Assembly: GCF_010183535.1 (NCBI RefSeq)
Contig: NC_071331.1
Coordinates: forward strand, 9,486,001-9,550,000
Direction of reading: 5' to 3'
Length of the DNA stretch: 64,000 nucleotides
Source of the DNA: Caenorhabditis remanei
Taxonomy: Eukaryota > Nematoda > Chromadorea > Rhabditida > Rhabditidae
The translations under genes and the position numbers were made by a program. This document shows positions 21,855 to 32,879 of this stretch, in pieces (the stretch's first letter is position 1; the number at the start of each line of letters is the position of its first letter). A model generated the notes under the pieces. The model had not been told where the DNA came from and did not search any database. It worked only from the letters and a program-made list of their open reading frames with translations.

Positions 21855-22308
21855 GAGTGGACCCAGAGCCCTGGAGACGGCTTATTTCAATCGGAGGGAG
21901 TGAGAGAGAGAGTGTGTTATCTCTCCCCCTCTGAAGAAATATCATCAGATCATGGAGACGCAGACGCTTTGTTTCACTAATCACTTACTTCTTATCAGTT
22001 GGAACACTTTTACATTTGTGTTCTCACTTTTCACATGGTTGTTACTGAAAGAATTAAAATTGAAATTTTCTTTAAGAAAAATGAGGTTTCTGAAACCGGT
22101 TTTTTTTCAATAGTTGTTCTTCTAGCAATCCTTTTTCCATTCTCCGCCGTTTCAAAACTTTATTAAAACAATACTTTTTTTGTTACTGTCAGATTGATTC
22201 TTTTTACATACACTTTACATTACTATTCATATTTATCAGTCGCAAGACTAAAATATTTCATAGTTGTTCTCACCTGGCATCAAATTTTCTTTGTAGTTTT
22301 AAAAAAGT

Positions 22309-22374
22309 AAAAAATTTGTAGTGGCACCAGTAAGTTCTAAAACTTTTTTTGAAAATATGATCTAACTGAAACAG
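22309..22374 (-). ncRNA. Candidate 21U-RNA gene
   Basis: TGAAACAG at 22367-22374; start 22329 (TACT on minus), spacing 38; 22326 (TGGT), spacing 41, is an equally valid start. Confidence 0.55.
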
Positions 22375-22455
22375 ATTTTCTATGTCGGATTTTCGCCCAG
22401 CTGTTTGACAGGTTCCAGTTAAAGTTTTTTGATTTACTGGTTTCCTGTGTGTTTT

Positions 22456-22522
22456 TTATGCGGACGTTCGACTATATTACAGCGTATCTGCGATTTTTAG
22501 TTTCTAAAATTCTCTGAAACTG
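22456..22522 (-). ncRNA. Candidate 21U-RNA gene, variant core
   Basis: Minus-strand core CAGTTTCA at 22515-22522; start 22476 (TAAT), spacing 39. Confidence 0.42.
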
Positions 22523-22863
22523 AAAGAATAATTTTTCTTGTCTTTTTTTTCAGCTTTCTCAAATTTCTCTATGACAGAAAATATAAAATTCCCAGATTGG
22601 ATATTAACCAAAATTGAATTCTGTATTACCGATTCATCTCCCCTATTCTGACACATAAACTTTATGCAACATTATCTTTGTTTCTCATAATTAACTAATA
22701 TCGTTGTCAAGAACTGCTTCTGTTTCTTCAATTTTTTAAAAATGACCGTAAGAAGCAGAATAGCTAATCCATGACGATTATTGTCTATTTTTTCTAGCCA
22801 ACCTCCTAAATATCACATAATCACACATTGGTCTATAAATATTATTCAGCTTTTTGTTTAATT

Positions 22864-22930
22864 CTGTTTCAAATTCTTTATTTTCCGTCATAAAAAAATT
22901 AAAAAACACTTCCTTGAATTTTTTCAAAAT
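22864..22930 (+). ncRNA. Candidate 21U-RNA gene
   Basis: Core CTGTTTCA at 22864-22871; CACT with start 22910, spacing 39; RNA would begin UUCCUUGAAU. Confidence 0.6.
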
Positions 22931-23063
22931 TTTCAAAACTATCCCAACGCTTGAAATCCACCAAAATTCGATATATTCCTTTCGTCAGTGCTGTTCAAAT
23001 CATGAATGGTAATTCTGAAAAAACCGAATGATTCTATTTGAGAAGACAATTCTCAGATTGTCT

Positions 23064-23130
23064 CTGTTTCAAGTGTTCCACATCCGTAAACCATTCATTT
23101 CAAATTCACTCCATCCTTTATTCATTAGTT
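23064..23130 (+). ncRNA. Candidate 21U-RNA gene
   Basis: Core CTGTTTCA at 23064-23071; CACT with start 23110, spacing 39; RNA would begin UCCAUCCUUU. Confidence 0.6.
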
Positions 23131-23319
23131 CACTGTCTCTAATTTCTTCAAATCAGTAGCAGCTCCTAACTTTTTATATGTATTACCAAAAAAAAACAAA
23201 CAACCGAAAAAATTCGAGAACAATATCTTCATTGGCTATACCACATATGAAACCATTGTCAAGTACTGTCAGAAACCGTGAAACTTTTATCATCGTGCAT
23301 AAAACATGTAGATCGTCTA

Positions 23320-23579
23320 CTGTCGAAAAAATAAAGTTTCGACAAGGATTTTCAAAAAAAAATTCGCGCGCTGAAACGCGCAAGCGCATAAAGTTCTGGG
23401 CGGAGCTTAAACTGCAAGTGGCACGGTTCTTAATTTGGAAAAAAACAACTGGAATTAGAACCGCGCCGCTTATTTAAGCTTGCAGTTTAAGCTCCGCCCA
23501 GAACTTTATGCGCTTGCGCGTTTCGGCGCGCGAATTTTTTTTTTTGAAAATCATTGTCGAAACTTTATTTTTTCGACAT
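23320..23579. mobile_element. Tc1/mariner-type palindromic MITE
   Basis: A 260-bp palindrome with ends CTGTCGAAAAAATAAAGTTT and its inverse, flanked by TA at 23318-23319 and 23580-23581. The arms contain GGGCGGAGCTTAAACTGCA and CGCGCAAGCGCATAAAG in both orientations. Copy A of the duplication reads straight across the site (GATCGTCTAAAAGCACGCTGAC near 1675), so this is a clean post-duplication insertion. Confidence 0.88.
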
Positions 23580-23654
23580 TAAAAAAACGCTGACTATTCC
23601 GTTAAAACCCTATTTCCAAATTATGACGTGAAAGTGTGTCCATCGATAAATATT

Positions 23655-25230
23655 ACTCGACCAGTCGGTTCACGTCGCCTGACGGCGACTAAACCTCCTT
23701 TTCTACACCACCATTCCGGTTGTTACAGCGCCTGCGGCGCTTCCCAAACGGTTGAGACTATAGAGGTTTCAGAATTCTCTTCTACTTTTGGATCGTATAA
23801 CTTATTCCCTTGTTGGTAGTTTTTGTTAGCTAAGCAGCCCGTTCCGGTAGAGAACAATTAAAAAATCTGTTTTTCTGATAATATTTGGACAAATTTTCTC
23901 AATGACATTTTTCCTGTGGAATATGAAATTCAGTATGAGCGGTTTCTTCACTTCTAGAATTTGTTTCTTTTTTGAAGGTAACCGAGCTACGACAAAGTTC
24001 CTTATTCACAAATCACCATCACTTCTTGACCATTTTGCTTGAATTTGTTCTACTATTTTTTTCTCTGCTTGAAATATTTTTCTGAAGCTTAGGAATTTGG
24101 AGATTTTCCTATTCATATATTCAAAAAATGCGCTTAAAATATCTTTTTGAGTTTTTGACTGATCGGCGGCGATATCGCCTCCCTCCCCAAAACCTTTCAA
24201 GATGTTTTCCATATACACGGAATTCTTCTTCATAGTCTGGTTTGATCCAAAATGTTCTGCTTTCTGAATTTTAATTTTTCGGCGGAGATGCCGCCTCTCT
24301 TCTCTGGAATACTTCAAAACTATTTTGCATACTTCTACATAAGTTAAAAAGTTGAAGAACCCTTTTATTCAGTCTATTTTGATTCCAACCCTCATTTATA
24401 CCGGAAAGCGCTCCACAAAAGTTGGCAAAATTCTTAAAGATCTTCAATGAAATGCACTTTATGTACAGGGTGTGGTATAAATAGTGATATACGCAAAAAA
24501 CGTTACAACTTTTTTCAAAAACTTCAAAACATAATTTCCTTTTGACAAAAAATGTAATCTTTTTGAGTTTTTGACTGATCGGCGGCGATGCCGCCTCCCT
24601 TCCCCAAGAAGATGCGGACGGAAGTATTATGGATAAGTCAGTTTCTGACTCGGCGTTTGCAGGATCGTAATTTTTAAACACTTTGAAAGTTGGAACTCAA
24701 TCACCTATTATGGCAGAATTGTAGCGGTGTCAACAGTGGAAAAAAAACTGGTGCAGATACCCACGTAACCCTTTATCTATGAAATCTCGACTGTAACGAC
24801 GTTATTTACAACTTTCATTTACTGGATGTCTATGTTCCTATCAAAACAAAAAACCAAAAAACATTTCCAAACTAGCGGGAACGAACTCATCTCCCCATAC
24901 GCGTGAGTCATCTGCGTAGACCGCTACACCAAATACGCGCGGCCGGGCGCTCTCGAGAGTGCAGTCAAGAAACACCGAGTCAGTAGTGTTAGGTTGATAT
25001 TTTGAGCTTCTACCACCCTGTCGGGACACACCTTTTCTCAACGCTTTTTGCCGTTGAAATCGTCATCGTCTCCAGAAGACGTCAAAACAGACATTTTTGA
25101 AAAAAGAAAAGTTCGGGCATCAACTAAGACACATTTCCAATACATCTATCCAGGTTTCATAAAAATCGGCCCACTACGAAGGGAGTTATGGCTGGCAACA
25201 AATAAATACACAAACGGATCTGTTGAATAT
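23655..25230. mobile_element. 1.5-kb insertion in duplication copy B, unclassified
   Basis: Copy A runs from TCGATAATTATT directly into GCTGGACTTCC, whereas copy B has about 1.5 kb between AAATATTA (about 23648) and AATATTATTA (about 25226), a possible short target duplication. Inside, three copies of a GGCGGnGATnnCGCC hairpin word occur (about 24170, 24283, 24582) and the minus strand has open frames of about 100-136 codons around 24006-24681. I recognise no transposase, and the ends are not inverted repeats. Confidence 0.45.
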
Positions 25231-25259
25231 TATTAGTAAAGATTTCCTGGTTTTTCTTG

Positions 25260-25325
25260 CTGTTTCAACGGGTCCAGTTTAATCCTCAAAATTTTGAAGA
25301 TTGTTTTTGGCTTCTTTTCCAGCGA
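25260..25325 (+). ncRNA. Candidate 21U-RNA gene
   Basis: Core CTGTTTCA at 25260-25267; TGTT with start 25305, spacing 38. The matching position in copy A (about 1782) reads TTGCTCCA, so the core exists in only one arm. Confidence 0.55.
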
Positions 25326-25384
25326 ATAAGTACAAAGTTAGAAGTAGTTCCGTGAAAAAAGATAAGGATCATAGAATTAGTTGC

Positions 25385-25451
25385 CAGTTTCAAGTTTTTC
25401 ATAATTTCACAAAAGTTTACTTCAAAATAGTTCATTAGACAGGCTGTTTCT
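25385..25451 (+). ncRNA. Candidate 21U-RNA gene, variant core
   Basis: Core CAGTTTCA at 25385-25392; TAGT with start 25431, spacing 39. Confidence 0.42.
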
Positions 25452-25710
25452 AAAATGGTATCGATTATTTTGGTTACGGACTATTATTGTAAAACTTTAC
25501 CATCTTTTCCCCTCGTCTCACCTTCCCTTCCACTCCCCCATATTATTCTGTCAAAGTTATTTTAGAACCAGCTTAAGCTGACGCGCCGTCGGCGCGTTTT
25601 CTCACGGCTACGCCACTCGTGTTCACGTGAAAACATTTTTGTTGTTAATTTGTATTTTTGGAAATGGAAATAAAATGCCGATATTTTGAGATGCAGACAA
25701 ACCCCACATG

Positions 25711-25734
25711 CATTTTATATATATATATATATGT
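25711..25734. repeat. (AT)n microsatellite
   Basis: A short run of alternating TA within AT-rich sequence; no other content. Confidence 0.8.
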
Positions 25735-25758
25735 AAGTATGATTGTAGAATTAGTTGC

Positions 25759-25825
25759 CAGTTTCAAGTGTTTCTTAATTTCGGAGAACTGAAATTTGAA
25801 TCAATTTAGTGTTCCTTTTATCATC
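25759..25825 (+). ncRNA. Candidate 21U-RNA gene, variant core
   Basis: Core CAGTTTCA at 25759-25766; CAAT with start 25805, spacing 39. It is the duplicate of 2271-2337 with the same core, start signal and spacing but a different RNA body. Confidence 0.5.
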
Positions 25826-25994
25826 TGGCTCTTTCCCTTACACTCTCACTTTCCCACCCAACATTCTGCTTCTAGAATTTTCCCTGTTACAGTAACTCTG
25901 TATCTTATGTAGCTTTCTTTCCTCTTCAATTACGATTTCAAATCATTTTCTTGTAAATCCAAACCATCCTCCCTCACCTCCACTCCCCCACCAA

Positions 25995-26160
25995 TTTCTT
26001 GTAGTTTGACCCCCCTCATTCATTCCGACTCTCTTTCGTTGACTCCTAATGTTTTCCTCCGATTTTCGCGCCTCTTCCCCCTCTTTATACTACCAAATGA
26101 AATATTAGATGATGAAGGAAAAAGCGATGGGTCTCTACTCAAATAGACACCCACTTTGTG
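25995..26160. other. Conserved island, partner of 2505-2669
   Basis: Same sequence as the copy A island, with differences mostly near the two ends. The minus strand again has TATAAAG and the same open frame. See the entry at 2505. Confidence 0.5.
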
Positions 26161-26279
26161 CTGGGGAAGAGAGAAGTTGTTCTGTTTTAATGTGCTAGAT
26201 TGTTGACAGTGAATTGAACGTAAGCGCCAAATTTTTTCCACTTCTGAACTGTTGTAGTAAATTCATTCAAGATTTAAAG

Positions 26280-26346
26280 AAAAAGAAAAATCGTACGAAA
26301 TTAGCCGTTTCGTTTGGGGAAAACTGAAATAGACATTATGAAACAG
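26280..26346 (-). ncRNA. Candidate 21U-RNA gene
   Basis: TGAAACAG at 26339-26346; start 26300 (TAAT on minus), spacing 39. Copy A has TGGAAACTG at the matching place (about 3214), a broken core. Confidence 0.58.
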
Positions 26347-26357
26347 TAATAAATGCT

Positions 26358-26426
26358 CCGTTTCAATCAATTTTTAAAATGTTTAGGATATTTTTCTGTT
26401 AATGATGCTCTCAATTTAAGACCGAC
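26358..26426 (+). ncRNA. Candidate 21U-RNA gene, variant core
   Basis: Core CCGTTTCA at 26358-26365; TGAT with start 26406, spacing 41. The copy A core at 3224-3231 has no YRNT at usable spacing. Confidence 0.33.
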
Positions 26427-26605
26427 ACAATGTAATGGTAATTTATTGTTTTTGTACTAGAAAGAAATTTTGATGTCCGCTGATTCAAATATCGTACTTT
26501 GTGTCAGATTACATCGTTTCATTTTGAGAGAAAACACTTCTTCAAGTTTTAGAGGATGGGCTGGCAAATCATTTCTATATTTGCATAACTCTGTCGGATA
26601 TTTTT

Positions 26606-26672
26606 CCGTTTCAGTTAGTGCTGAAGTTTTTGGGATTGATATGTTTATCGGTATGATCAGTTAACCTGTGTT
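26606..26672 (+). ncRNA. Candidate 21U-RNA gene, variant core
   Basis: Core CCGTTTCA at 26606-26613; CGGT with start 26652, spacing 39. Copy A has CTGTTTAAG at this place (about 3590). Confidence 0.35.
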
Positions 26673-26860
26673 GGCCTTTTTTGTTACAACTGTTTAACTT
26701 CAATAATCAAATTCCATCAATTTTATCTTTCCTTCATTCACCAGCAAAGGCTGACGCACTTGCGGCGCGTTCGCAGACTCCCCATTTTATATATAAGAAT
26801 TATTTTAGTGACTCTTGGAATATAAAGAAAGTTCTCGAAAGTACATTTAACTTTTTCAAG

Positions 26861-26927
26861 CCATCTTTTGTGAAGAAATAAACGATTGTTTAGGAACACA
26901 TGCTCATTTTTAAAGTTACTGAAACAG
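26861..26927 (-). ncRNA. Candidate 21U-RNA gene, divergent pair
   Basis: TGAAACAG at 26920-26927; start 26881 (CGTT on minus), spacing 39. A plus-strand core lies 20 bp away, so the two would be transcribed away from each other. Confidence 0.55.
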
Positions 26928-26946
26928 TTATATTTGAGTTTACTTT

Positions 26947-27013
26947 CTGTTTCAACCCGTCATTAACTTTATCAAGTTGAAATGACTTTTAGTGCATGTT
27001 TAGCCAAGTATTT
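26947..27013 (+). ncRNA. Candidate 21U-RNA gene, divergent pair
   Basis: Core CTGTTTCA at 26947-26954; TAGT with start 26993, spacing 39. Copy A reads TTCTGTTCAAAC here (about 3875), one T short of the core. Confidence 0.58.
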
Positions 27014-28160
27014 ATGCGATATAATGCAAAAGCTGTTACAGAGAATGCTGTCTGCAAAAATCTGAGTAATCTTGGCAATTCTGGGAAAATTGGGTACAAC
27101 GAATTCTGTCCTACAGACGAAAAACACATACACGCAATCGGCAGATTTAGAAAAAATAGGTAGAAAAAGGTCAAGGAAAGACAAAATTTCCATGAATCAG
27201 GAATTTTCAGAATCTATTCCTTTTTTCTTCTCTTTTTATATCTGAAAATGGATGCTCTTTCTCTTGATTTATATTCTTAAGCGTTTGATCTTAGCATAGA
27301 ATGATTCTTTGAGAAAATGTCCATCATATGTGTAAATGTATTATAATTAGGCTCGTGAATTTACTCAAGTGTTAAACATTGTGCGAAACATAACCTTTTT
27401 GGAAACTTTCCATATTTCGCTTTGTCTACTTCAAGTGTTTTCTTTTCTGTTTACTTGAATTGTGAATTTCTTCTGTTTCTTTGATGTTCACGAGTTTATG
27501 TACTGAAAATTTTCAAATTCAGTTGGTCAAAACTTCATGCAACTTACTAAAAACTGATTCCAGAAATCCTACACATCCCAAACAAACTCCCTCTCTCTTT
27601 ATCTTTCCGAAAACTTTTTTCAAAACTTCTGTTTTATCTGCACCATATAAACTTTACGTGCGATTATTAGCTAATTCTTCGTATGATACATTCACCTTTT
27701 ACTGTTGCTTACCAGTGTCGCGAGTCAGGCTCATCTATAGTTCTCATGCCTCACACTGTCCAATAATTTCACGATTTATTGTTCCACTTTCTTCATTTGA
27801 GTTTCAAAAAATTTGGCAATTTATTCTTCCAGGTATGAAGAATAGTTTCCCTCCCTCAACCGTAGTTTCGTTTTCATGAAAATTCCAATTCGTAGTTTCT
27901 GTTCTGCAAGTTCGGAAAAGGTCGTTCCTCTAAACGTGGAATTTTAGTTCTTACGGTTACACCACTCCGCTATATGAAAGTTGGATGTGATTTCCAGCAA
28001 TTTATCTTCTCATACATGATTCGTAAAATATTCTATGAGCAAAATTCTTTATTCATCGAAGCTCAGAAACGTTTGCCGAAGAAAAATCGAGAGACGTTTA
28101 TTCTCGGTCACAGTTTCTGAGCAGCCATATCTTTCCAAGCTGGTGCTTATAGGCAATTCG

Positions 28161-30441
28161 TCTATAACCTATTCTCCGTAAGACTCGAGCATCACCACTG
28201 TATGTAGGGGCGTAGAGCCCACAGGAAAGATAGGGTTTACACAGTTTGTGGACATGCACTATGAGTCTTCGGTAACCCAAATGCAAAATTTTGGTTCCCA
28301 CCGACCGGTCTCTGGGTTACTGTAGGTGCTCAAAGGTGCAAAACTTAAATTTTTTCTTTCGAGTTGAAGAAGCCCAATTTTTTTAGTGTAGTTTATAGAC
28401 GTTTATTGTAGTTTTTCCACAAAGTTTCAAAAAATTTCGAAAAAATTTTGTAGAGTTTTTCGCAAAAAAACTAACTTTTTGGAGCATTTTATCTCTATAC
28501 TGTATCCTGCTAAAATTTTGAGTTTTTGCCAAAAATTTTTTTTTTCAAATTTTTTAAAATGTTAACCTTCAATGATGAAGTTAGTTTTCTTTATTTATAG
28601 CGTGTAACAACTCCGTTTCCAGGAAGTTGCAGACACGTTTTACTTGTTGGTCGATTTTTTTTGATAGAGTCACTTTGAGACATTGTAACTTTATTCACTT
28701 CGAAGGACTTCTATAAATTTAAAATGATCTAAGAAGGTGAAGACGTAGGCTACAAAAAAAGCTATTTACACCAATTTACCAAAACTGAAGCCTGGAAAGA
28801 TACGAGTCATAACTAGAGACCGCAACATTTTTTTCAAACTCATTTTTTCATAAAAATTTCCATCCTGACCTGTTCTTCAGGTAAATGGAAGTACATTTCC
28901 AAATTTTTTTCCGAAAATATTCACACTCTCCGAAGTTACAGGACCTTTTAGTCAGCCATGGTTTCTACTGAATTCTCTTGGAGAATTCTTTCGTTTTCCT
29001 GACCACGCAAAAAATATTTTTTATTTTCACGTTCAATTTGTCAAATTTTTGCAAAAATTGGTAAAGTTCGAACCAGAAACTCTTTGATTAAAAACCCAGC
29101 GTGTTATCCACTGAACTAAATGAGCACAAATGTGACGCTGATAATAGGAAAATATATTTTTGACGTGATTTTTTAAAATTCAAGAGAATTTTTTGAAGGA
29201 TTTTCAGCATATTTCGAGATAAAACATCATATATCTAAAATTCGACAGCACGAAATTTTTTGTTTCCAAGCGGATCTAGATCGAAATTTTGCGTAGAATC
29301 TGAATCCGTCAAGAAATGATCCGTGTTCGACCGCCTTTAACCTAAACTGTCGGGAAAACTGATATTCTTTCTGAGTCTGTTGTCTTCCGACACAGAGGAA
29401 ACGGCATTTTACGAATCAATGAGCTTCAAAATGCCCAGGTACCTGAAGAGATGTCAAAAAAGAATATGTGAGAAAATAGATATGTTATCACAGAAAGTTT
29501 TTTGCTATGATGCCTCGCAGTTCAGATGGCTCCCAAAAAAATTCGACAGCACGAAAATCGAATTTTCTTTCAAAACCTATTAGAGTATGTCCAGAACTAT
29601 TAGAAACTGTCAAAAAATGATGCGTGTTCGACCTAGAACAAATTAAACGTGACATTTTTCTGAAAAATGCAAAACGTTTTTTTCAGTTTTCTGAGAAAAC
29701 TAAACATTTGGGTGAAACGAAAGTCTGTTCATTGAATTCTACGTACTCGATTACATAGGGGTAAAAAGTTTTCATTCTGTTTTAGCGTACTGGGCTCTCA
29801 GGGCTGTCCCCCAAACATTCTGATAATCTCCCCATGACGTCCCAAGAGAAGAAAATGAAAAACTCCGCCCACGTTCATTGCGGTCCCTAGTCATAACGTA
29901 AAAATTGACATTACTCGTGAAATCAGAAAGGGATCATTTTTGAAAAACGTCTTGCCTTGAGTGATGTTCACATACATCTGTAAATATAAAACTTATTTTT
30001 TATTTTGGAGACTTTTGGACCTAAACGCAAGGTTGCAAAATAGCGAAAAACTATTTTTGAAAAAATGTTGAAAAAAGTGATTTTTTGGCAAAAATTCAAA
30101 ATTTTAGAAGAATACAGTGAAGTTAGTAAGAAAAGTGTAATACAAAAAATGTTCAAAAAACAATGATCTAGTCATTTTGATAAAGAAAATCGACTTATCT
30201 TCAATTTTGAAATTTTCAGTACTTTACATGGACACTTTTCGGCCTTCGCACAGACTTAAAATTTATTCAAATAACATTTATTTATAAACTCATCAAAAGA
30301 CTTTTATTTCAAATGAAGTTTACCGAGGGTGTTTTTTGTTTTAAGATCCGAAAATTTTAAAAATACAGAAAAAAAAATTTCTAGCAAGACATATTTACTT
30401 TAACATTTGGATAGAAATGAATACGAACCAAAGGTGTAATC
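28161..30441. other. AT-rich stretch without genes or 21U cores
   Basis: Homopolymer-rich sequence with no supported exon and no exact CTGTTTCA on either strand. The only feature seen is a tRNA-like relic at 29064-29132. Confidence 0.6.
29064..29132 (-). pseudogene. tRNA-like relic, Lys(UUU)-like
   Basis: On the minus strand an A-box-like TAGTTCAGTGGATAACAC, an anticodon-loop-like TTTTTAA and a B box TGGTTCGAAC occur in tRNA order and at near-tRNA spacing. The acceptor ends are not complementary and the anticodon stem is broken, so it is not a working tRNA. Confidence 0.5.
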
Positions 30442-30764
30442 CATACTTGCAAAATATCGGCCCGGCCCGTCGGCCCGGCCCGTCGGCCCGGCCCGGCCGG
30501 TAGAGAAAGTTGCCGGCCCGGCCCGGCCCGGTCAACCCGGAGTCAAAAAATGAGCACAATTTTTTCACAAAATTTTTTGAAATTTTTTTGAAATTTTCAT
30601 CAAAAATAGTCAAAAATCCTATGTACACTTGAGTTTTATCGATATGTGAAAACATAGTCGAAAATTCGACTTTTTTGCGAAAAAATCAAAAAAATTTTCA
30701 AAAAAATTAAAAATTTCAAATTTTTTTACTGTGACTCGGGCCGGCCCGGCCCGTTGCAAGTATG
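30442..30764. mobile_element. hAT-type MITE, GGCCCGGCCC family
   Basis: Ends CATACTTGCAA / TTGCAAGTATG with perfect 8-bp duplications GTGTAATC (30434-30441, 30765-30772). The interior matches the element at 21501 (GGCCCGG strings, CATAGTCGAAAATTCGAC) although the terminal repeats differ. Its right target copy overlaps the first base of the next element. Confidence 0.88.
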
Positions 30765-30771
30765 GTGTAAT

Positions 30772-32296
30772 CAGTGTGTGTTTTTCGAAATTTCTTATTC
30801 GAAAATATCTATTTTCGAAAAAAATTCGAATGATATTCGAATAATTTTTCGAATATTCGTTCGAACAGTTGTTCGAAATTTTAATCGAACAATTATTCGA
30901 GCGAATATTCGAACGAATATTCGAATGACTATTCGAATATTCGTTCGAATATTCGTTCGAACATTTCTTTCGTTTGGTAAACAAGGCGCGGTATGTTCTT
31001 TCGGAGTGTCGTTTGCAGTTTGTTTTTCTTCATTGCGAAATAAATATTTACATTTTTGCGGGTTTTTATTCGTTTTTACTTATTTTTTTCTCTTCTCGTA
31101 TATGTTTTAAATATTTTCCACTATGTTTTCTGAATTTTTTCCGCTTTCAATCAATTTTTTGCAGAATGAGCAACTCTTCAAAACGTAAGAGACCGTCAAA
31201 TCACAGATCGATCGTATGGAAGTTTTATGTTTATCCAACGGACGGATCGAGCTATGTACCCTGCCCAAAGTACCCAGACACAATTCTGACATTCAATGGA
31301 TCAACAACTACAAACATATTGTATCATTTACAATCTCAACACGAAGATTCGTACGCGCGTCTAAGAGGAGAATCGGTGCGTTTATTTTATTTTTTTCTTA
31401 GTTGCAAATCAGTATAAACAAAGTTTCAGATCGCGGAGAGCGCCGGATCTTCAGGAAATACCTAAGAAGATGCTGAATATCAACTTGCAAAGTCGTTTGT
31501 GACTGGATTAGTGCCATTTCGTTTCTCTCAAAACATGGAATTCCGAAAATTTCTGGTTCTGAAACCTGAGAATTTCCATCCTCCCAGTGGAGCCAAGATC
31601 CGAAAATTAATCGGAAAAATGGCAGAAACTCATACAAATAGCTTATTCGACTTCAGGAGATCAAAAAACGAAGCAGAAGCATTCTTCGAAGAAGACGAGG
31701 AAGAATTTCAGCCGGATGAAGAGAACGAGGAAGACTCAGAAAAAGCTGATTTGGATGATTGGATGGATGATGATGAGCTGCAAGGTTTTGGAACCGAAGA
31801 ACTTTAAAGATAAATATGAAATTTGAAATGATTTTCGTCCGGTTTTTTTTCAATTCCACACTCGGTTATTATCGTTCTTAAAAGGGTCCAAATAAAATCA
31901 AAATTTCCAACATATACTTATATTTTTGATTTAAAACTTTGCTCAATTTTAAAAAATGAAGATATGTGTCAGCTATTTCGAATGTTTTGAACAGTTCAGA
32001 TGGAAATTTATCCACAAAACTAGCAATTCTTGCGAAAATTTTCCGTCGGGAAACAATACTTTTTGAAAAACAGTAAAAATTTTCAAATTTTATTAGAAAC
32101 GATATTCGAAAATTGTTCGAATAAAATTGCCTTCGAATACTGTTCGAACAATTATTCGAATAGTTCGAATAATTATTCGAAAATATTCGAATAAGTATTC
32201 GAACAAAATATTCGAACAGTATTCGAAAAATGTTCGAATAATTATTCGAATAAATTTTCGAATAATTATTCGAACGTCGTCGAAAAACACACACTG
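30772..32296 (+). mobile_element. hAT-like element, internally deleted
   Basis: Ends CAGTGTGTGTTTTTCGA and TCGAAAAACACACACTG are perfect inverses. About 200-bp subterminal zones on both sides carry many ATTCGAA/TTCGAAT words, likely transposase-binding sites. It encloses a broken BED-finger transposase gene fragment. Flanking 8-mers do not match, so the target duplication has been lost. The right flank is SPK exon I sequence. Confidence 0.75.
31166..31807 (+). pseudogene. hAT transposase fragment with BED zinc finger
   Basis: Exon 1 (31166-31375) encodes a basic start, then a BED-finger-like module (S-I-V-W-K-F-Y near residue 15, C-P-K-Y, then T-T-T-N-I-L-Y-H-L-x3-H). The second zinc-ligand cysteine of the usual C-x2-C is missing. 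A 64-bp intron (31376-31439, GTGCGT...TTTCAG) follows. Exon 2 stays in frame but has a TAA after 11 codons. The same frame then continues with hAT-like text (L-A-K-S-F-V-T-G-L-V-P-F-R-F, P-P-S) and ends in an acidic tail (D-D-W-M-D-D-D-E). The catalytic RNase-H-like region is absent, so this is an internally deleted relic. Confidence 0.65.
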
Positions 32297-32802
32297 ATCT
32301 ATTCCTTCGTCCATTTGTTGATATTTAGATAAATCCATTTATGACGTCGGAAATGTGTATAGTAAAGAATAATTAGAAACGGAGGAACTAATTTAGTTCC
32401 TCCTAGAACAATTCCTGCCCAGAATGTTTTCAACGCCACAAGTACCACGTGTCTAGAAAAACTAAATTTGTTTTCTGGAAACTTAAGGTCACGTTGAAAA
32501 CTGATTGAAAATTGAAAATCGGATTTGAATATTTTCTTGCGTGAAATGTTTTTTATTCTTTTTCAGACTACAGTCTCGATTTTAGCAGTGCTCATGAAAA
32601 AAAGAGAAAAAAAATTAGAGCGAAAATCAATGAATGAAGAACACTGCGAGAGGGGATTTTTGAGCACTTTGAGAGGCCATAACTCTTTACTGACTGATTT
32701 TCCGACCTACCTCCAAGAGGATTTTCTTTTCTACTCAAAATTCTGAGTCGATTCATATTGAAAACTCAACTTTTTTTACTCCACTACCTCTTTGGTGATT
32801 AC

Positions 32803-32869
32803 TGTTTCAATGTTCTTTCATAAAAACAAGATGGAAATCTCACTTTAGTTCATAACTTAAAAATTATTC
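32803..32869 (+). ncRNA. Candidate 21U-RNA gene in SPK array
   Basis: Core CTGTTTCA at 32803-32810; TAGT with start 32849, spacing 39; RNA would begin UUCAUAACUU. It overlaps the antisense of the decayed SPK exon IV of the adjacent unit. Confidence 0.55.
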
Positions 32870-32879
32870 GATTCTTCAT

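Larger units (their letters stand above)
23240..28160. repeat. Segmental duplication 1, copy B
   Basis: This is the partner of 1581-6240. It is interrupted by a TA-flanked MITE (23320-23579) and by about 1.5 kb of foreign sequence (about 23655-25230). It lacks the hAT MITE and part of the 5.1-5.9 kb sequence of copy A. Homology fades at about 28160, after the TATAG-CAATTCGTC word matching 5945-5960. Confidence 0.75.
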
